This document shows, piece after piece, positions 1-11,761 of a DNA stretch of 64,000 nt (positions are counted from its first letter, which is position 1; each line of letters opens with the position of its first letter). The notes below the pieces were generated by a model. It searched no databases and was not told the origin of the DNA. It was given only the letters and a program-made list of their open reading frames with translations. Where the stretch lies: assembly GCA_022701365.1 (NCBI GenBank), contig JAKUHH010000284.1, forward strand, positions 868,001 to 932,000, read 5' to 3'. The position numbers and the translations under genes were made by a program. The DNA is from Mycocentrospora acerina. Lineage: Eukaryota > Ascomycota > Dothideomycetes > Pleosporales.

Positions 1-1273
1 GAACATCCTCAGGTGGTTCAAAGCCGGACTTGATTGGGTCAACTCGCTCGTGAATATTCTGTGAGAGTTCCCGCGAAAGCTTCGTTATCAAATTCTCCTC
101 TTCGGGAAATGAAGTTACGGTACTTTTCATTTTCCGGGATTTTGTCGCAAGATGCGAGGTCTTGTTGTGATTAATGTATTCATTTGGGTCCGCATCTTCG
201 TAGTTACGAACATGAGTCGTTTCTTGCGTCGGCCACGCGGCTTCGTTTAGTCCTGACTGCTTCGCTATTCGGCTCCCTAAAGATGATCCTCCAAATGTTG
301 GTGCTGGTTCAGGCGACTGATCTCTACGAGCCTCAGCGCGTAGTTTGCCTGGAGTGCAAGCACTCCGCCGGGGAGGAGGAAGAGGGTGATTGACAGCCGG
401 TTTGACGATGGGGTCGTCCTTTGCTTGACCAGCTTTACCGGTGAAGAAGGGATGAGGTGCCTTGGGCGGCTCGGCAGGTTTTACAGATGTTTTCTTCACT
501 CGCCGTCCTCTTGTCACGCTCTTGCTGTTCAAAATTTCTTCGATCCTTTGGCCAATTGCTAATCGACTTGCATGGTCCAAGCCGTATTTGATGATAGTCA
601 CTGTGGGAAAGATCTTGGCTTTTGGAGGTCGACCGCGTCTCTTTCTTGGAGGGTCTGAAGGATCTGTCATGGATTTTGGTGGACTCGAGAGCAGCTTGCC
701 ATTTTTAGTGACCTTGATCTGTTTTTTCGGCGTCACTTTTCTCAGCTCGTCATCGACTGTGTCCACAGAAATATCGTTGGAGGCGACAGCGACTTGTGCG
801 GAGATTGAGGGTGTGCTGGAAGGGGCGACGTTTGAGACTACAGGGTGTAGATGATCGGTTGGCACAATTTCCACCATCATACTGTCTAGAGGTTCTACAG
901 GAGCTATCAAAGCAACTGAAGGCTCGGGTGAGTTTGTCTTCCTCCTCTTCCTCGTGCCTGAATCGATGTTGTCGTGCGAAGATATTTCTGCGCATACATG
1001 TCCATTGTTCACGGCCACCTCGCTGGCGTCTGGCCCTTTGGAGCGGAGGGTGAACTGATCCAACGACGCCTGGTTTCTCTTGTGCGGTATGCAACCAATC
1101 TTCTCACTGATGCTGTCTGCCTTTTTTGCCCGCTTCTTATGTTCCTTCTGAGGTTGTACACTGGTGGACGGCTGGTCATGGTCGTCGTTGTGTAGTAGGT
1201 CATGGTCGTTTGCTTCGTGTGGTGTGGCCTGGTCTTCTGTGTGCGTGTGAGCGAGTGTAGCTGACGTAAACAT
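1..1273 (-). CDS. ELG1: ELG1/ATAD5-like clamp unloader, N-terminal part
   Basis: Partial gene; the 3' part lies left of the window. From the ATG at 1273 the minus strand is open for about 424 codons to the window edge. The visible part is the long, mostly disordered N-terminus: acidic and lysine-rich blocks, an AT-hook (RGRPPK, near 620-640), then a HPFFTGKA segment, a PGKLR segment and an AWPTQETTHVRNYEDA segment. These short blocks occur in fungal Elg1-type AAA proteins, which form an RFC-like complex that unloads PCNA from chromatin in the nucleus. The AAA core itself is outside the window, so the call rests on N-terminal motifs only. The start is the first in-frame ATG after a stretch without obvious coding character; a longer first exon is possible. 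It is divergent from UTP8. Confidence 0.6.
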   Translation of the reverse strand, partial: MFTSATLAHTHTEDQATPHEANDHDLLHNDDHDQPSTSVQPQKEHKKRAKKADSISEKIGCIPHKRNQASLDQFTLRSKGPDASEVAVNNGHVCAEISSHDNIDSGTRKRRKTNSPEPSVALIAPVEPLDSMMVEIVPTDHLHPVVSNVAPSSTPSISAQVAVASNDISVDTVDDELRKVTPKKQIKVTKNGKLLSSPPKSMTDPSDPPRKRRGRPPKAKIFPTVTIIKYGLDHASRLAIGQRIEEILNSKSVTRGRRVKKTSVKPAEPPKAPHPFFTGKAGQAKDDPIVKPAVNHPLPPPRRSACTPGKLRAEARRDQSPEPAPTFGGSSLGSRIAKQSGLNEAAWPTQETTHVRNYEDADPNEYINHNKTSHLATKSRKMKSTVTSFPEEENLITKLSRELSQNIHERVDPIKSGFEPPEDV

Positions 1274-1739
1274 GAGAGGGCGTACTGGAGGGTTTGGAGA
1301 AGAAGGGATGCAGCGACTTCTGCTCTTCCAGATGCATAACGTTGTCTAGAATGGCAAGAGCCATTTACCGAGAAGGAAACTACCAGAGCATGCTGCTTCA
1401 AAACAATATGGTACACGTGTGAAAAAGCATGCGGTCAACAGTTGCTAGAGGTGGGCATGCAGCGATTGAGGCAGGGGCGGTGCTGCGGTGCCTGTGAGAT
1501 GGCCTCGATTACTCCACGCACGGAAACGCGACGTCAAGACTAGACGCGTCGCGACGTGCCACAGCTTAAGCTCAAGCCACACGGCGCTAGCAGGCGCTAA
1601 GATCCCCGTCCCCGCTTTTATCTTTTAGCTCGAGGTGACAAAAAATTAAGTCGACGATGCAAGTCGGCCCACGCGCCTCGAGCAACCGCTCTCGCACCTC
1701 CACCCCGGACAATCTCCAGCACCTGCCCAGCGAGTCACC
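1274..1739. promoter_or_regulatory. ELG1/UTP8 divergent promoter with MCB-like boxes
   Basis: Intergenic region of 466 bp shared by two divergent genes. It holds an exact ACGCGT (1544-1549) and a nearby AACGCG (1525-1530), which match MluI cell-cycle box elements bound by MBF-type factors in yeasts and other fungi. Such sites fit a replication gene such as ELG1. That they act here is inferred from motif and position only. Confidence 0.4.
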
Positions 1740-4617
1740 ATGTCGTTCGACAAGGAAATCGGGACTCCCTTCACGCTGGCGTCGCTGCCAAAGCCCGTCG
1801 GCTCGACCAACGGGCGCACGCATGCGGCTGGCGTGTGCAGCATCAGCGGGATCAAGAAGAGGAAGCGCACCGAGATTGCTGTTGGCCTGGATGGGGAAGC
1901 TGTCTCCATCTACAGCGTATGTCTTGTCAACTCGCGATCCAATTGCGCCCTGCTAATGCCCCTCAAAGCTGCAAAACCCACAGCTCGTGACGTCGCATGC
2001 GCTTCCGCCCAGCGCCTGCCTGACTGCCGCTCCGTATTCGGTCTACCGCAAAGGCTCTTCCAAGTCGTCGTCCCAGCGCTTCACATACGTCTCTGTGGCA
2101 GAGTCGACGTCAGGCGCCAAGTCCCAGCTGGTGTGCTTCCATGAGAAGACCACGGGGGATAATGCGCAGACTGCCAAGACCTCGTATGCGCCCTCAAACT
2201 CTGCGCAAGTCGTCGCGCTCGACTCGCTGCCCGTCCTACCTAGTGGCTCAGCAAAAGATGCGACATATGACGTGCTGGCCACCTTCGACAATGGAGACGT
2301 CATCTGCCTCTCGGCCGATCTCCAGGTCGTCAGATGGGTCGCGAATTTGAAAGCAGTTGGCCCGTCCAAGGGATCTGATTTCGACATCGAGCACATCACA
2401 GTGGCAACCGCCAAATCAGTCACTCGGGGGTTGCTCAGGAGCCGAGAGGACATTGTTGCCATTCTGAATCCCTCGTCAGAGGAAACATCGGATCTCATGG
2501 AACTCACACAGATTTTGTGCGTAGTTGGGCGACAGTCGGATGGCTCTAGGGCATTGAGGCTTTTCCAGATCCAGCCACGATCGCAGGATCTTACTACGGC
2601 TCCTCTCTCGCCTCTGAAGCACCTGCTCTCCTGGAACCTCCCTACCACGTCAATCACCTCGATTTCCGCTACGACTGTACCACAATATGCTCTCCATTCT
2701 TCCAACGGCACTCTGCATGCGCTGACTGAAGGAACCCTGCTTGCGTACGACTTTTCTGGCACCGTACCTAAGCTTCACTCTGAACTGAAGCCCCCAACAT
2801 CAAACATCGACTCGTTTTTGCGCATATCCCAGGATCTTCTTTTCACGACTTCAGGACACACATGTCGCGTATTCGATACCAAGTTCAACTCTCTGCAAGC
2901 CCTGCTGTCCTTGGACACCGACTCTACCATGTTTGAAACAACGAGCCCTTCCAAGAAACGAAAGCACGCCCAACCTGCATCCACCGAGCAGGCACCAGAT
3001 GCGCCGAAATTGATTGCTTACTACGCAGATATTGGCTTGGTGGTTGCGGTTCGAGATGACGAGGTTTTTGGTATGCAGTTTGGAGAGACGGTGACACGCA
3101 AGCGGGTCAAGACTGAGGGTACACTACTTGCCGACGCTTTGGGCAAAGGTATTGCTCCCAAGGACCTGCAAAAGTGGCAGGACAGAAAGGCGAAGCTTGA
3201 CCGATACGCCAAGCAGGGAAAGATTGCCAAATTTGAAGCAGCTTTGGCCGCAGATCTTGGTATTGAGTTGGAGACAACGGATTCACAAACAAAGCGCGAG
3301 AACGAAGTGAGCGGTGGGCCTCTGACCAACGGTGTTGGTCCAAAGATTCCTGATGCGGAAGCTATGGTAGTAGACCAGCACGACGAGGAGGCCTCGGATG
3401 ATCTTCCGCGAAAGTGGATAATACCCAAGGCCGTTCCCGAATCTCAGCGACAACAGTACCGCCAGCATGCCTTGTACGCGCTGAGCCAAATCTTCCAGTG
3501 GGTACAAGTCGACACAGAGCAAGGTCGTACACGTGGGGCTTTGAAGGTCGACTTCTTCCCACCCAACGTCTTTCAATGGCTACTTCAAACCGGAAATCTC
3601 ACCAAAGAGTCGATTCGTAGATCCAAGGTGGACGAGACCCTTGAAGACGCTCACCCAGTGTCATCTATCGTAGATGGGGACATCATCAAGGCCATTGTCG
3701 ACTTTGACCCAGAACTGCACATTGTCTCGGCGGTACTCAACCACAGCCATTTCCTTCCTGTCGGCGAAGTAGTGCAAGCTATCAAACTGCTTATGCAGAG
3801 CCTGGATGACGAGCCAAGCACCGACCCAACGACGAAGCTTCTCACCAACGGCGCCGCTCAGCCAGAGGAAGAAATGGACGTTGACATTACTTCGGAGATT
3901 GAAGCCGCCTCGCATGAGATCGATCACGCCTTCTCGGTTCTTGACCATGGCCTCCTCATCCGCAGCCACACCCTCCGCCCCGCGCTTATCCGCCTCCATA
4001 CTTTCCCCGCCCCAATCATCAGCTCTACACTGCGCTCCATGCTCCCACGCCGCGATCTTGAGTCGCTTATCCGGCTCCTACACCTTGAGCTGAAGAACGG
4101 CGGCTGGACCTCACCGTACGACTTTGCTGATGCAGGGTCCTCACCCGCCGAGACTCAGACCGAAGACCCTGATGACCACGCCGTGTCCATTGTCGCCTCC
4201 CTCCTAAGCAGCACTCTCGACGCCATCGGTGCCGGCGCCTGGGTCGCACGCTCTGCCAACGAAAGCAGCGAAGACACCATCCTCGCCCTGTACGCCGACA
4301 CCCAAGAAGCCCTAAACGGCTTCTGGGAAGCACGTTTCATGCGCGGTCTGCTGTCAGAATTCCTTCGCTTCTCCTCCACACTTCCCAAGAGCCACAAGCC
4401 AAACAACAAGGCCCTCAGGAAGCAAAACAAGCCCTTTGGTGCTGACGAGAAGCCTGATGAGTTGCCAATGTTGCCGCTGGGCGCAAAGGTCGAAATGGGT
4501 ATTGAGAAGACCAAGACCAGCAAGGGTGGACGCAGGGAGGAGAGGAGTAAGCGTGAGATGGGTATGCTGATTAGTCAGCGGGTACCCAAGTACAGCTTTG
4601 AGAAGATTATTGTTTAA
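1740..4617 (+). CDS. UTP8: Utp8 family protein, SSU processome (t-UTP)
   Basis: Two exons, 1740-1916 and 1969-4617, joined by a 52-nt intron (donor GTATGT); the spliced product is 941 aa. The N-terminus (MSFDKEIGTPFTLASLP, then a KKRKRTEIAVGLDGEAVSIYS block) and the beta-rich first half resemble fungal Utp8-type proteins. Utp8 is a nucleolar member of the t-UTP/UtpA subcomplex, linking rDNA transcription to 18S pre-rRNA processing; in yeast it is also reported in tRNA export. The C-terminus is lysine/arginine rich. The ATG at 1740 is chosen because exon 1 is 59 codons and splices cleanly in phase into the long second exon. The assignment comes from recalled family pattern, not from an alignment. 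Confidence 0.7.
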
Positions 4618-5369
4618 AAAATTGGTGTGTAAAGAGGAAGTGGTAGTTTTAGTTTTGGCCATGTAGAAGTAAAGAATCTCTGTTGTTTGAATCTGCACAT
4701 CTTTTTTTTTCTTTGGTCAAAGTGAGCCAATTCATCCATTCATCTGCACATTCCCTTCTTCTTCTTCCTCTTCTTCTTCTCCCCATCCTACCCCTTTCTA
4801 GAAGCCTCGAAATCTACATCCAACCCCTTGTATACTTCATCCGTCCCATTCATACATCCATCTACCCACTTATAAAATTTCCTCCATCCTAAACTTCTTG
4901 TTCACTTTCCCTCTCTTTACCCTCCTCTCCCCTCCTCTCTTATACACACACCCCCTATCCTCCTTCTTCTCCCCACAAAGCAAAGCAAAGCAAATCAAAA
5001 CAGCAACACGTACCAACAACAACCAACAATGATCTACTCACACACGCACAAAGTGTTGGAAAAAAATTCCCCCTCCTCACAGCCATCCACTTTTTTTTCT
5101 TCTCATTGGCAAGAAATAAACAACTTAAGCGAGAAAATCAAGATATTATGAGAAAAGAAAAAACCTTCTCGTCATCATCATCATCATCATCATCTACTCT
5201 CCTCCATCAAGAAGATTTTTTTCGCTTTCTTCAAGGAGAAACCAAACAGCAGTCAAAGAGCAACATTGACCAATAAAATAAAATCTTCTTGGAAACAAAA
5301 CGACGCAAAAAAAACCTTTACGGATTAAATTAAATCAATCAACTATGAAAAACGGTATATATATAACAA
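4618..5369 (+). promoter_or_regulatory. Convergent intergenic region with promoter-like leader
   Basis: This lies between two convergent genes yet looks like a fungal promoter and 5' leader on the plus strand. Long CT-rich tracts (about 4740-4800 and 4905-4975) are followed by an A/C-rich leader and an ATG in good context (CAACAATG, 5029-5031). That ATG opens a 40-codon ORF ending at 5151. Downstream are a CAT repeat near 5176-5200 and A/T-rich sequence that probably includes 3'-end signals of the flanking genes. No homology is recognised for the small ORF. It may be a short non-coding or upstream-ORF transcript, or simply low-complexity 3' UTR. Confidence 0.3.
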
Positions 5370-8300
5370 TCAATCCCTCTTCCTCTCACGAATCAGCGTC
5401 TCCACGGACGACGCTCCAGACGACGACGACGAAGAAGAAGAAGAGGAAGAATTCGTACTAACGACATGAAACGAAAAGTCCAGTTCGCCAACGAGTTTGC
5501 GCACAGCCCTGATCAAGTAAGTAATGAGTTTAAAAAGAACCTCCCCACCGCAAGGAGATTTGTGGGAAAAAAAAGAAAACTTACTTGAACAACCTCTCAA
5601 TATCCATATGCACGCATCGCGTGCTCACCGCCATGACGGCAAAAGCCGCATAACCCGGTTCGGCAACATGGCGTATGCTAAGGATATCCTGGTCGACGGC
5701 CTCGAGTTTCTTGCTGAGTTGGTAGTCCTGCGGGAGTTGGACGTATGGGGGAAGGGGCTGGCCGTTTTGGATGGACGAGGAGAGGATGGCGAGGAGGGAG
5801 GTTATTTCGTGGCTGGTGAGGTTTGATTCGCCGACGACGCGCTTGAAGGAGGTGTGCCATTGGGGGGAGGCGGGGAGGGGGGAGGAAGGAGAGGAGGAGG
5901 AAGGGACGAGAGAGGGGTCGGTAAAGGCTCTGGAGGCGTAGCCGATGAGGGAGGTGTAGTTTACAATGTTGTTTACGTAGCCGATGATCTTGTCGTACTC
6001 TTCGCTGGGGAACTTGCCGCCAAGGGGGAACTCCCACTTTACGAAGCCGGAGTGCTGCTTCAGGCCTTGTAGGGCGAGCATTTGCTTGGCGAACACCTTG
6101 TCGCGGGCTTTGCGCAGCGCATAGCCTGGCGAGGTTTTGTCGTTTTCCTCGTCGCCGGCAGTGTCCTGGATCCGCGATAGCACCTGCTCGTGCATGATGG
6201 AGTAGTAGTTCGCAGAGAGGTACAGCGCGCAGCCGAGTTTCTGCCTTAGGGCCGAGTGCTCGGTGATTGGGAATGGGAAGATGGTCCAAAAGTAGGCGAC
6301 TGCAAGGCCGCCAGCGACGGTAGCCACGCGGTAGGGCCCAAGCAGGTAGATTGGATACGTGGGCTGGTTTGTGACGGCCGTTGCAGCCAGGACACCGATT
6401 TTACGGACCTGCAGTTCGTAGCCGACAATGAGGATGGTGGAGATGGAACTGATGATTCCCGCAATGATAAACTCGGGCCGCTTGAGGACAACGTAGAAAC
6501 CCAACGCAACGAAGAAGTATAGCAACACGATGATGCCAGCCGTCTCCTGGTTGGGTATATACCAGACTAGCCAGGCAAAGATCATAGCAACTAATGTCCC
6601 ACCAATGCGTAGTATGAACTGGAAAAGTGACTGTCCAGCTGTGGGTGTCATGGAAATAGCAATCATAATCATCGCCCACACGAGACGGTTCTCAACAAAG
6701 AAGTCCTGCGTGTCGTGCAAAAAGGCGACAATACCCACAGTCATGGTAGCGCACGCAGCGCGAAACCCAAATGCGGATTCAGGAGAGGCCAAAAAATGCG
6801 ACACGCTGCGTATGCTGTTACCAAACCTCTCCCAAGCGTTTGTAGGTGCCATGTGTTCAGGATCTTTCTTGTTGTTCCACGCTTCGCCCATGTACACGAC
6901 GGTGCTGTTGGAGTCGACGCCCATGTTTGTAGTCTCGTCGCTGTTGGTTGAATCCTGCTTCTGGAACACACTCTTCATCCACTTTACGAGTCGTCTTGGG
7001 CCAGGGGTGATGATCTTGCTCTTTGCGGTCGCTTGGTCATGCTTGTCTGCAAATTCAACCAAGTCAACAATTCCGCGGCTGATGGAGTTGAGCAGAAACA
7101 TGACATAAAGCACCGTGTAGAGCTGACGTTGATCGCGTTTCCGAGTGGTGATGCTGGGCATGAGTTTGAGCGATTCATCCTCTTCAAATGTATCAGGAGC
7201 TGTGAAGTAGTCGTCGCGCAGCTTGACGCCCTTGGTCTGAGCCCAATGGCGAAGAGTAGGTTCCTTCTTGCTAAAGAAGACTGCAGCCTTCTGCTTCAGA
7301 TCCTCGGCAAAATTTTCGTCTCCAGGCTTGACCATATCTCCCTTTGCTTCGGTGTCATCCTGGTTTTGGCCCTTCTTCTTCTTCGGAGCCTTCACAAACT
7401 GCAATTTGAGAAGTGTATGCGCGAGACCGCCGTCTAGAGCTTGGAAAATATGCTCAAGAGGTTCATGAATGAATTGAAACATTTCGTTCCATTCAGTCAC
7501 AGACACCTGGTGTCGTCTCTCTTCCTCTTCTGACGTTTCTCCATCCCAGTGGTTTATTTCTGCGGCCCGTTCAAAAAGATCAATGACCGATGTCAGGCCT
7601 AGCACCGGCAGGAAAATCAGTTTCAAATGCTTGAATATGCCGTGGAAGTCTTCTGGCGTGAGTTTCCCGTACGCAAACTCCCTCTTGGCAAACGGCAGGT
7701 CTGTGGCAATCTTCGCGTGGAGTTCTTGAAGTGCACCCGTCATTTTTTGAATAGCCGCTATTTCAGGCCTCGTCTCAAGCTTTGGTTTCTTATCCTTTGC
7801 ATTCTTATTCTTCTTCTTCTCCTTTTTATCTTCAGGAACATATGTTCTGGTGAACACGTCGTTGTGTTCCATGCTGAAGAGGTAGGCTTTGTGCGCACCG
7901 AGCGTACCTCTCAGAGTCATGATGAAGCCCGTCAACTCCTTCGTGACAACCGTCCGACACGACATGGGAAGGATGAACAGAGACACACCCGTCGCCAGCC
8001 CAAACCCAGTCAAAAACGTGATCAAGAGCCTTCGGATAAAGGTTTCGCACTGAACCGTAGTCGAAAAATAGAAACTCGTCGTCGCCGCAACATTAACCTG
8101 GATAGCGTACAGTATCGTCGGTAATGCCAATTGCGGAAACTTTGCCTTGGTCGTATTGATCATCCATGTTTGAAAGAACAGCCACACGGCAAGGACAGCC
8201 GATTGGGAGGAATTGTAACGCTGCGGCGCAGCTGGATTCGTCGTATGCTGCCGGGCCTGGACGCCACTCCAGGTCTTGTGTAACAGTCAGCGGAAAGGCA

Positions 8301-8765
8301 CATGCCAGAACAAAACAACGAATCAAAATAAAAAAAACTTACCATGAGCAGCGACAACGCAGAGCCTACACACAGTCCGGCAATATTCAGCAGCATGGTT
8401 TGCATAAACTTGGCCCGCGGCATGATGCACAATCCAATGATTGAAGAGATCGCTACAAGATACCCAAGCGTCGTGTAGAAGTGCGCAACACGGTCTGCCT
8501 GGTACATGGCAATTGCAATCGTAGGGGGCAGGGCGGCCTTTGCCATGATCAACACCGTCGGCACATCGAGACCGAGTCCAGCCCATACTTTCTTCAGTTT
8601 GGAAGGAGGCTTAGTCTTTGACTTTTCTTCCGCCAAAGCCTCGCCGTTGGACGTTGACGGTGAGGCGGCTGGTTCGCGTGTCGCGTGTCGACTCGTCTGA
8701 GCAACTCGATTCGCTTCTGCCTCCTGCCTGTCCAATCCATCTCTTGCCCCTGCTTCTGACGCCAT
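5370..8765 (-). CDS. BRE4/FUSC-like multi-pass membrane protein
   Basis: Three exons on the minus strand, 8343-8765, 8274-5585 and 5508-5370. Introns of 68 nt (8275-8342) and 76 nt (5509-5584) both have GTAAGT donors. The spliced protein is 1083 aa. It has two blocks of membrane segments (residues about 45-260 and about 570-760) separated by a long charged cytoplasmic region containing a KKEKKKNKNAK stretch, then a helical C-terminal domain and a serine run before the end. This is the layout of fungal proteins with an ER-transporter 6TM N-terminal domain, a FUSC-like domain and DUF2421, including yeast Bre4 (brefeldin A sensitivity). Substrate and precise location are unknown. Splice phases were checked and give one continuous frame. 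The last exon is only 139 nt. Confidence 0.75.
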
Positions 8766-9541
8766 TGCGCCTGCCGGTGTCGCTGCGGCTGGTCCAAATA
8801 CAATCGAGAAAACTCAATGATATCGGGATGCGACGAAGAGCAAGACAGTTCACGTCGGTGATGGTGTGACTTTAGGTCGTGATCTCAACGGGAGATGGGC
8901 ACAAAGATGTCACTGCGCTCGTAGACGAAAAACAGTGCAAAGAAGCGCCGATGGTAAGGCTTATGCGCGCCGAAGCAAATGAGTGGGATCGACGCCACGG
9001 AATCTCACCTCTGAGTATGAATGGACAGGCTTGGGCTAACAAGCTTTGAAGCTAAGGTTGCTCGTCTATCTAGCGTATCGACGACGGCCGGACTTGCCGA
9101 ACCGCGGGGATCTGAGAAGCATAAATGTATCTACAAAGTATCTGTCGTCCATCTCATGGTACAATCCACACTCAATCACACTTTACTTGGCTATCTGATT
9201 AAGATGATACGATCTTTGTTATTGTTCAAAAGTGTAATCTTGTAACTTTAGCGTCCAAATCTTGAACCACATGTCAGGTACTGTCGGTCAAATTCCTTCA
9301 AGACGCGAATACGAGCCAAGGTCAACCTCCCAATCACATGCCAGGATTTTGATGTGAACCAGGTTAAGTTGATGATTGCCATCTTGCTATACATCTACGC
9401 TATTTGATCCTCTCGGTCTGAAAACAATAACATGTAGATTAAACGCCTGCCTGACCCATTCCAGGGCACCAGGCTACTGATTTCAAACACCAAACTCCGC
9501 ATAAAAAAAATGCTCAAATTGACCTCTTCATAAAAAATATC
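8766..9541. other. Intergenic region, no gene seen
   Basis: This 776-bp stretch lies upstream of the BRE4-like gene and downstream of the UBP1-like gene. It contains A/T-rich stretches near 9500-9540 that suit a 3' end, and nothing with coding character. Confidence 0.5.
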
Positions 9542-11761
9542 CTACGTGGCAGAAACAAGCGGTAGACCTCTCCTTTTGCCCTTTCCTCTAGCTGCGCCTG
9601 TGCGCATCATGTGTGGTGAAAGGGCCGGTATGCTCTTGGCAGCAGGTGCAGCCAAGTCTTGTGGTGGCTGCGTTGTCACGTCCTCAAATTTCGATGCTGA
9701 CGTGTCTTGTAATGTTGGTGAATCAACCTCAGAGTCTGAGGTACAATGTGTAGAAGGTGCGTCTTCTGAGCCTAGTTCACTAACCGTTTCAGTATCAGTA
9801 TCGTCGTGAGAAGCCGTGGATGCTGTAGGAAGGGAGAGAGTTGAAGGCTGCTCCATAGTTATGGTTGCAGGCATTACGATGGGAGTAGCGAGTTCAACAA
9901 GATCATCATCGCCATCTTCGTCGTCATCTTCTGGAAGCGGGATCTCTGCAGCACCAGAATCTTCGACATTGTGCGATAGCACGATTGGGGGCAGCGGAGC
10001 TTCTTCGCCCACGATCGATGTCGATAGTGTAGAAGTCTCTTCAAGGTGTGGTACAGATGCAGACTCGTCAATACGCTCGTAGAACAACATGAAGACGTCG
10101 CCTCGGTGCGCCTGACCTTCTGACACGGGATAGACAGAATCGTCGCTGAAGCGCCACCACTGCTCTTCACTTGCTCCAGCTTCTTTTTCTTCCTTCTCCT
10201 CTCTCCCTTCATCTACGGCTTCACCATCGGTATCGCGATTAGTAGCGGCTCGGGGAAGTGGTCGATAGCACACATAGTGACCGTTTCCATGCGAGCCAGA
10301 ATGTGTTACGGCAGCCCTCAGGTTGTATTGGAACGGGCTTGTTGCCACGGGGTCGGCCTCAACAAGCATAGATTTCTTTGGGTCTCTCGACCACTCCTCA
10401 AGGCACATGTCGGGGTGTTGAGAACCGCTTGGCTGATTACCCAGACACCAACTGCTCAGATCCAGAACCCTGGGATATGAAACGCCAGCATGGTTTTTGT
10501 ACATCATGCCGTTTGTTTCGTCGAAGATGCTACGATTCACGTGAAGGACTAACGACTTTGGTGCTCGAGCAATAACCGCTTGCTTTGATTTTGTGCATTG
10601 CACCCAGTTCTTCTTGGGCACGTTGAACGTCTTGACCAGAGTCTTGTCCTCAAGATCATCTTCGTCTAGTGCTTCTTGCACGGCCTTTAGTCTTGCTTCA
10701 AAGGGTGAACCAGGCTTAGCGTTTGCGATTGGCGTGAGTGTGTCCTTGAGCTTGAGCAGTGTGCATTTTGCGCATTCGACACCATCAATATATTCAAGAC
10801 TCGTGTATTCGTCAAGACATGCGCGGATGTCGTAGCCGTAATTTCTCCCTAGAGACACGGTGAGACAGTTGAAGGGGATGAGCGAGAGGCCGTCGGAATG
10901 CCCGCAAGTCGTGCAGCCTACGCGCTGAGCGAGCAGTCCGTCGAGAGGGTTTGGTGTAATTTTTGGCTGTTCAGCTGGTGTTTGCGTGTCCACTGTTTCT
11001 TCGTCCTTTTTGCCGTCGTCTTGTGATTCTGCCAAGTCCAGGCTCTTTGCAGCCTCGAGCCAGGAGACCGAGGTTCGCCTCTTGCTGCTCGAAGCCTTCT
11101 TGACCTCCTCGTCGAGCGCATCCAGAATTTTCGAGTAGTACTCCTGTGCGTCCTGCTGCTGAAACGTGCTCATGGACTTGAGCTTGCCGCGGACCCAGAA
11201 GTGGTGTCCTTTACTTTCAGGGGCGTTGAGCTTGCTGACCAGGTCGTACAGGGCGCCGCTTGTTGTTTCCGGCGTGAGAGAGGCATGCTCGGCGGTCGTC
11301 TCGGAGAGGTATTCGCGCAACGACGGGAGCGAGGCAAGCCCCTGGATGACGCTGTTCTGGTAGCACGAGTTGTCCCAGTTGCCCAGGCCTGGCGGGACGT
11401 CGCTGGGGCCCGAAGACAAGACGCCCGTGAGGCCCCGCACGCCCTTTTGCAGCAGACTTGCACTGTTGAGGCCAAAGATGCTGCTCAGCACGCCGCCTGC
11501 GCGCTGCGAGCTGTCGTCGCTGGAGTCGGAGTCGGAGGAGCGGTCGGGCGAGGAGCCGCGGAGGCGCAGGGTGTCGACGGACATGCGGATGAGCCGGTGC
11601 AGCCACAGCCACACGGGGAATCCGAGGATGTCGAGCGATTTGAAGAGAAGGTATGCGCCAGCGAGGACGGCTAGCAGAATCGAGGGGTACAGAGAGTGCG
11701 AGGCAGGCGCATCCCACGGCCGAGGGGGGTCTTGGTGCAAGCGGTAGTCGGAGTAGCTCAT
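9542..11761 (-). CDS. UBP1: ER-anchored ubiquitin C-terminal hydrolase, UBP1-like
   Basis: Single exon, 739 aa, starting at the ATG at 11761. A hydrophobic segment at residues about 26-54 predicts an N-terminal membrane anchor, as in yeast Ubp1 and related USP30/USP16-like enzymes. The Cys box PPGLGNWDNSCYQN places the catalytic Cys at about residue 133. A CTTCGHSDG and CAKC pair suggests a structural zinc finger. The His box HGNGHYVCY follows, then WWRFSDDSV, which completes a USP peptidase fold. A long acidic, Ser/Thr-rich tail follows the catalytic domain. It would remove ubiquitin from membrane-associated substrates. The 5' end faces ALB1 across a 537-bp divergent promoter. Confidence 0.8.
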   Translation of the reverse strand: MSYSDYRLHQDPPRPWDAPASHSLYPSILLAVLAGAYLLFKSLDILGFPVWLWLHRLIRMSVDTLRLRGSSPDRSSDSDSSDDSSQRAGGVLSSIFGLNSASLLQKGVRGLTGVLSSGPSDVPPGLGNWDNSCYQNSVIQGLASLPSLREYLSETTAEHASLTPETTSGALYDLVSKLNAPESKGHHFWVRGKLKSMSTFQQQDAQEYYSKILDALDEEVKKASSSKRRTSVSWLEAAKSLDLAESQDDGKKDEETVDTQTPAEQPKITPNPLDGLLAQRVGCTTCGHSDGLSLIPFNCLTVSLGRNYGYDIRACLDEYTSLEYIDGVECAKCTLLKLKDTLTPIANAKPGSPFEARLKAVQEALDEDDLEDKTLVKTFNVPKKNWVQCTKSKQAVIARAPKSLVLHVNRSIFDETNGMMYKNHAGVSYPRVLDLSSWCLGNQPSGSQHPDMCLEEWSRDPKKSMLVEADPVATSPFQYNLRAAVTHSGSHGNGHYVCYRPLPRAATNRDTDGEAVDEGREEKEEKEAGASEEQWWRFSDDSVYPVSEGQAHRGDVFMLFYERIDESASVPHLEETSTLSTSIVGEEAPLPPIVLSHNVEDSGAAEIPLPEDDDEDGDDDLVELATPIVMPATITMEQPSTLSLPTASTASHDDTDTETVSELGSEDAPSTHCTSDSEVDSPTLQDTSASKFEDVTTQPPQDLAAPAAKSIPALSPHMMRTGAARGKGKRRGLPLVSAT

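Noticed and set aside
462..854. Plus-strand ORF of 130 codons near the left end
   Set aside because: It is the antisense shadow of the ELG1-like reading frame, which has an AT-hook and other motifs.
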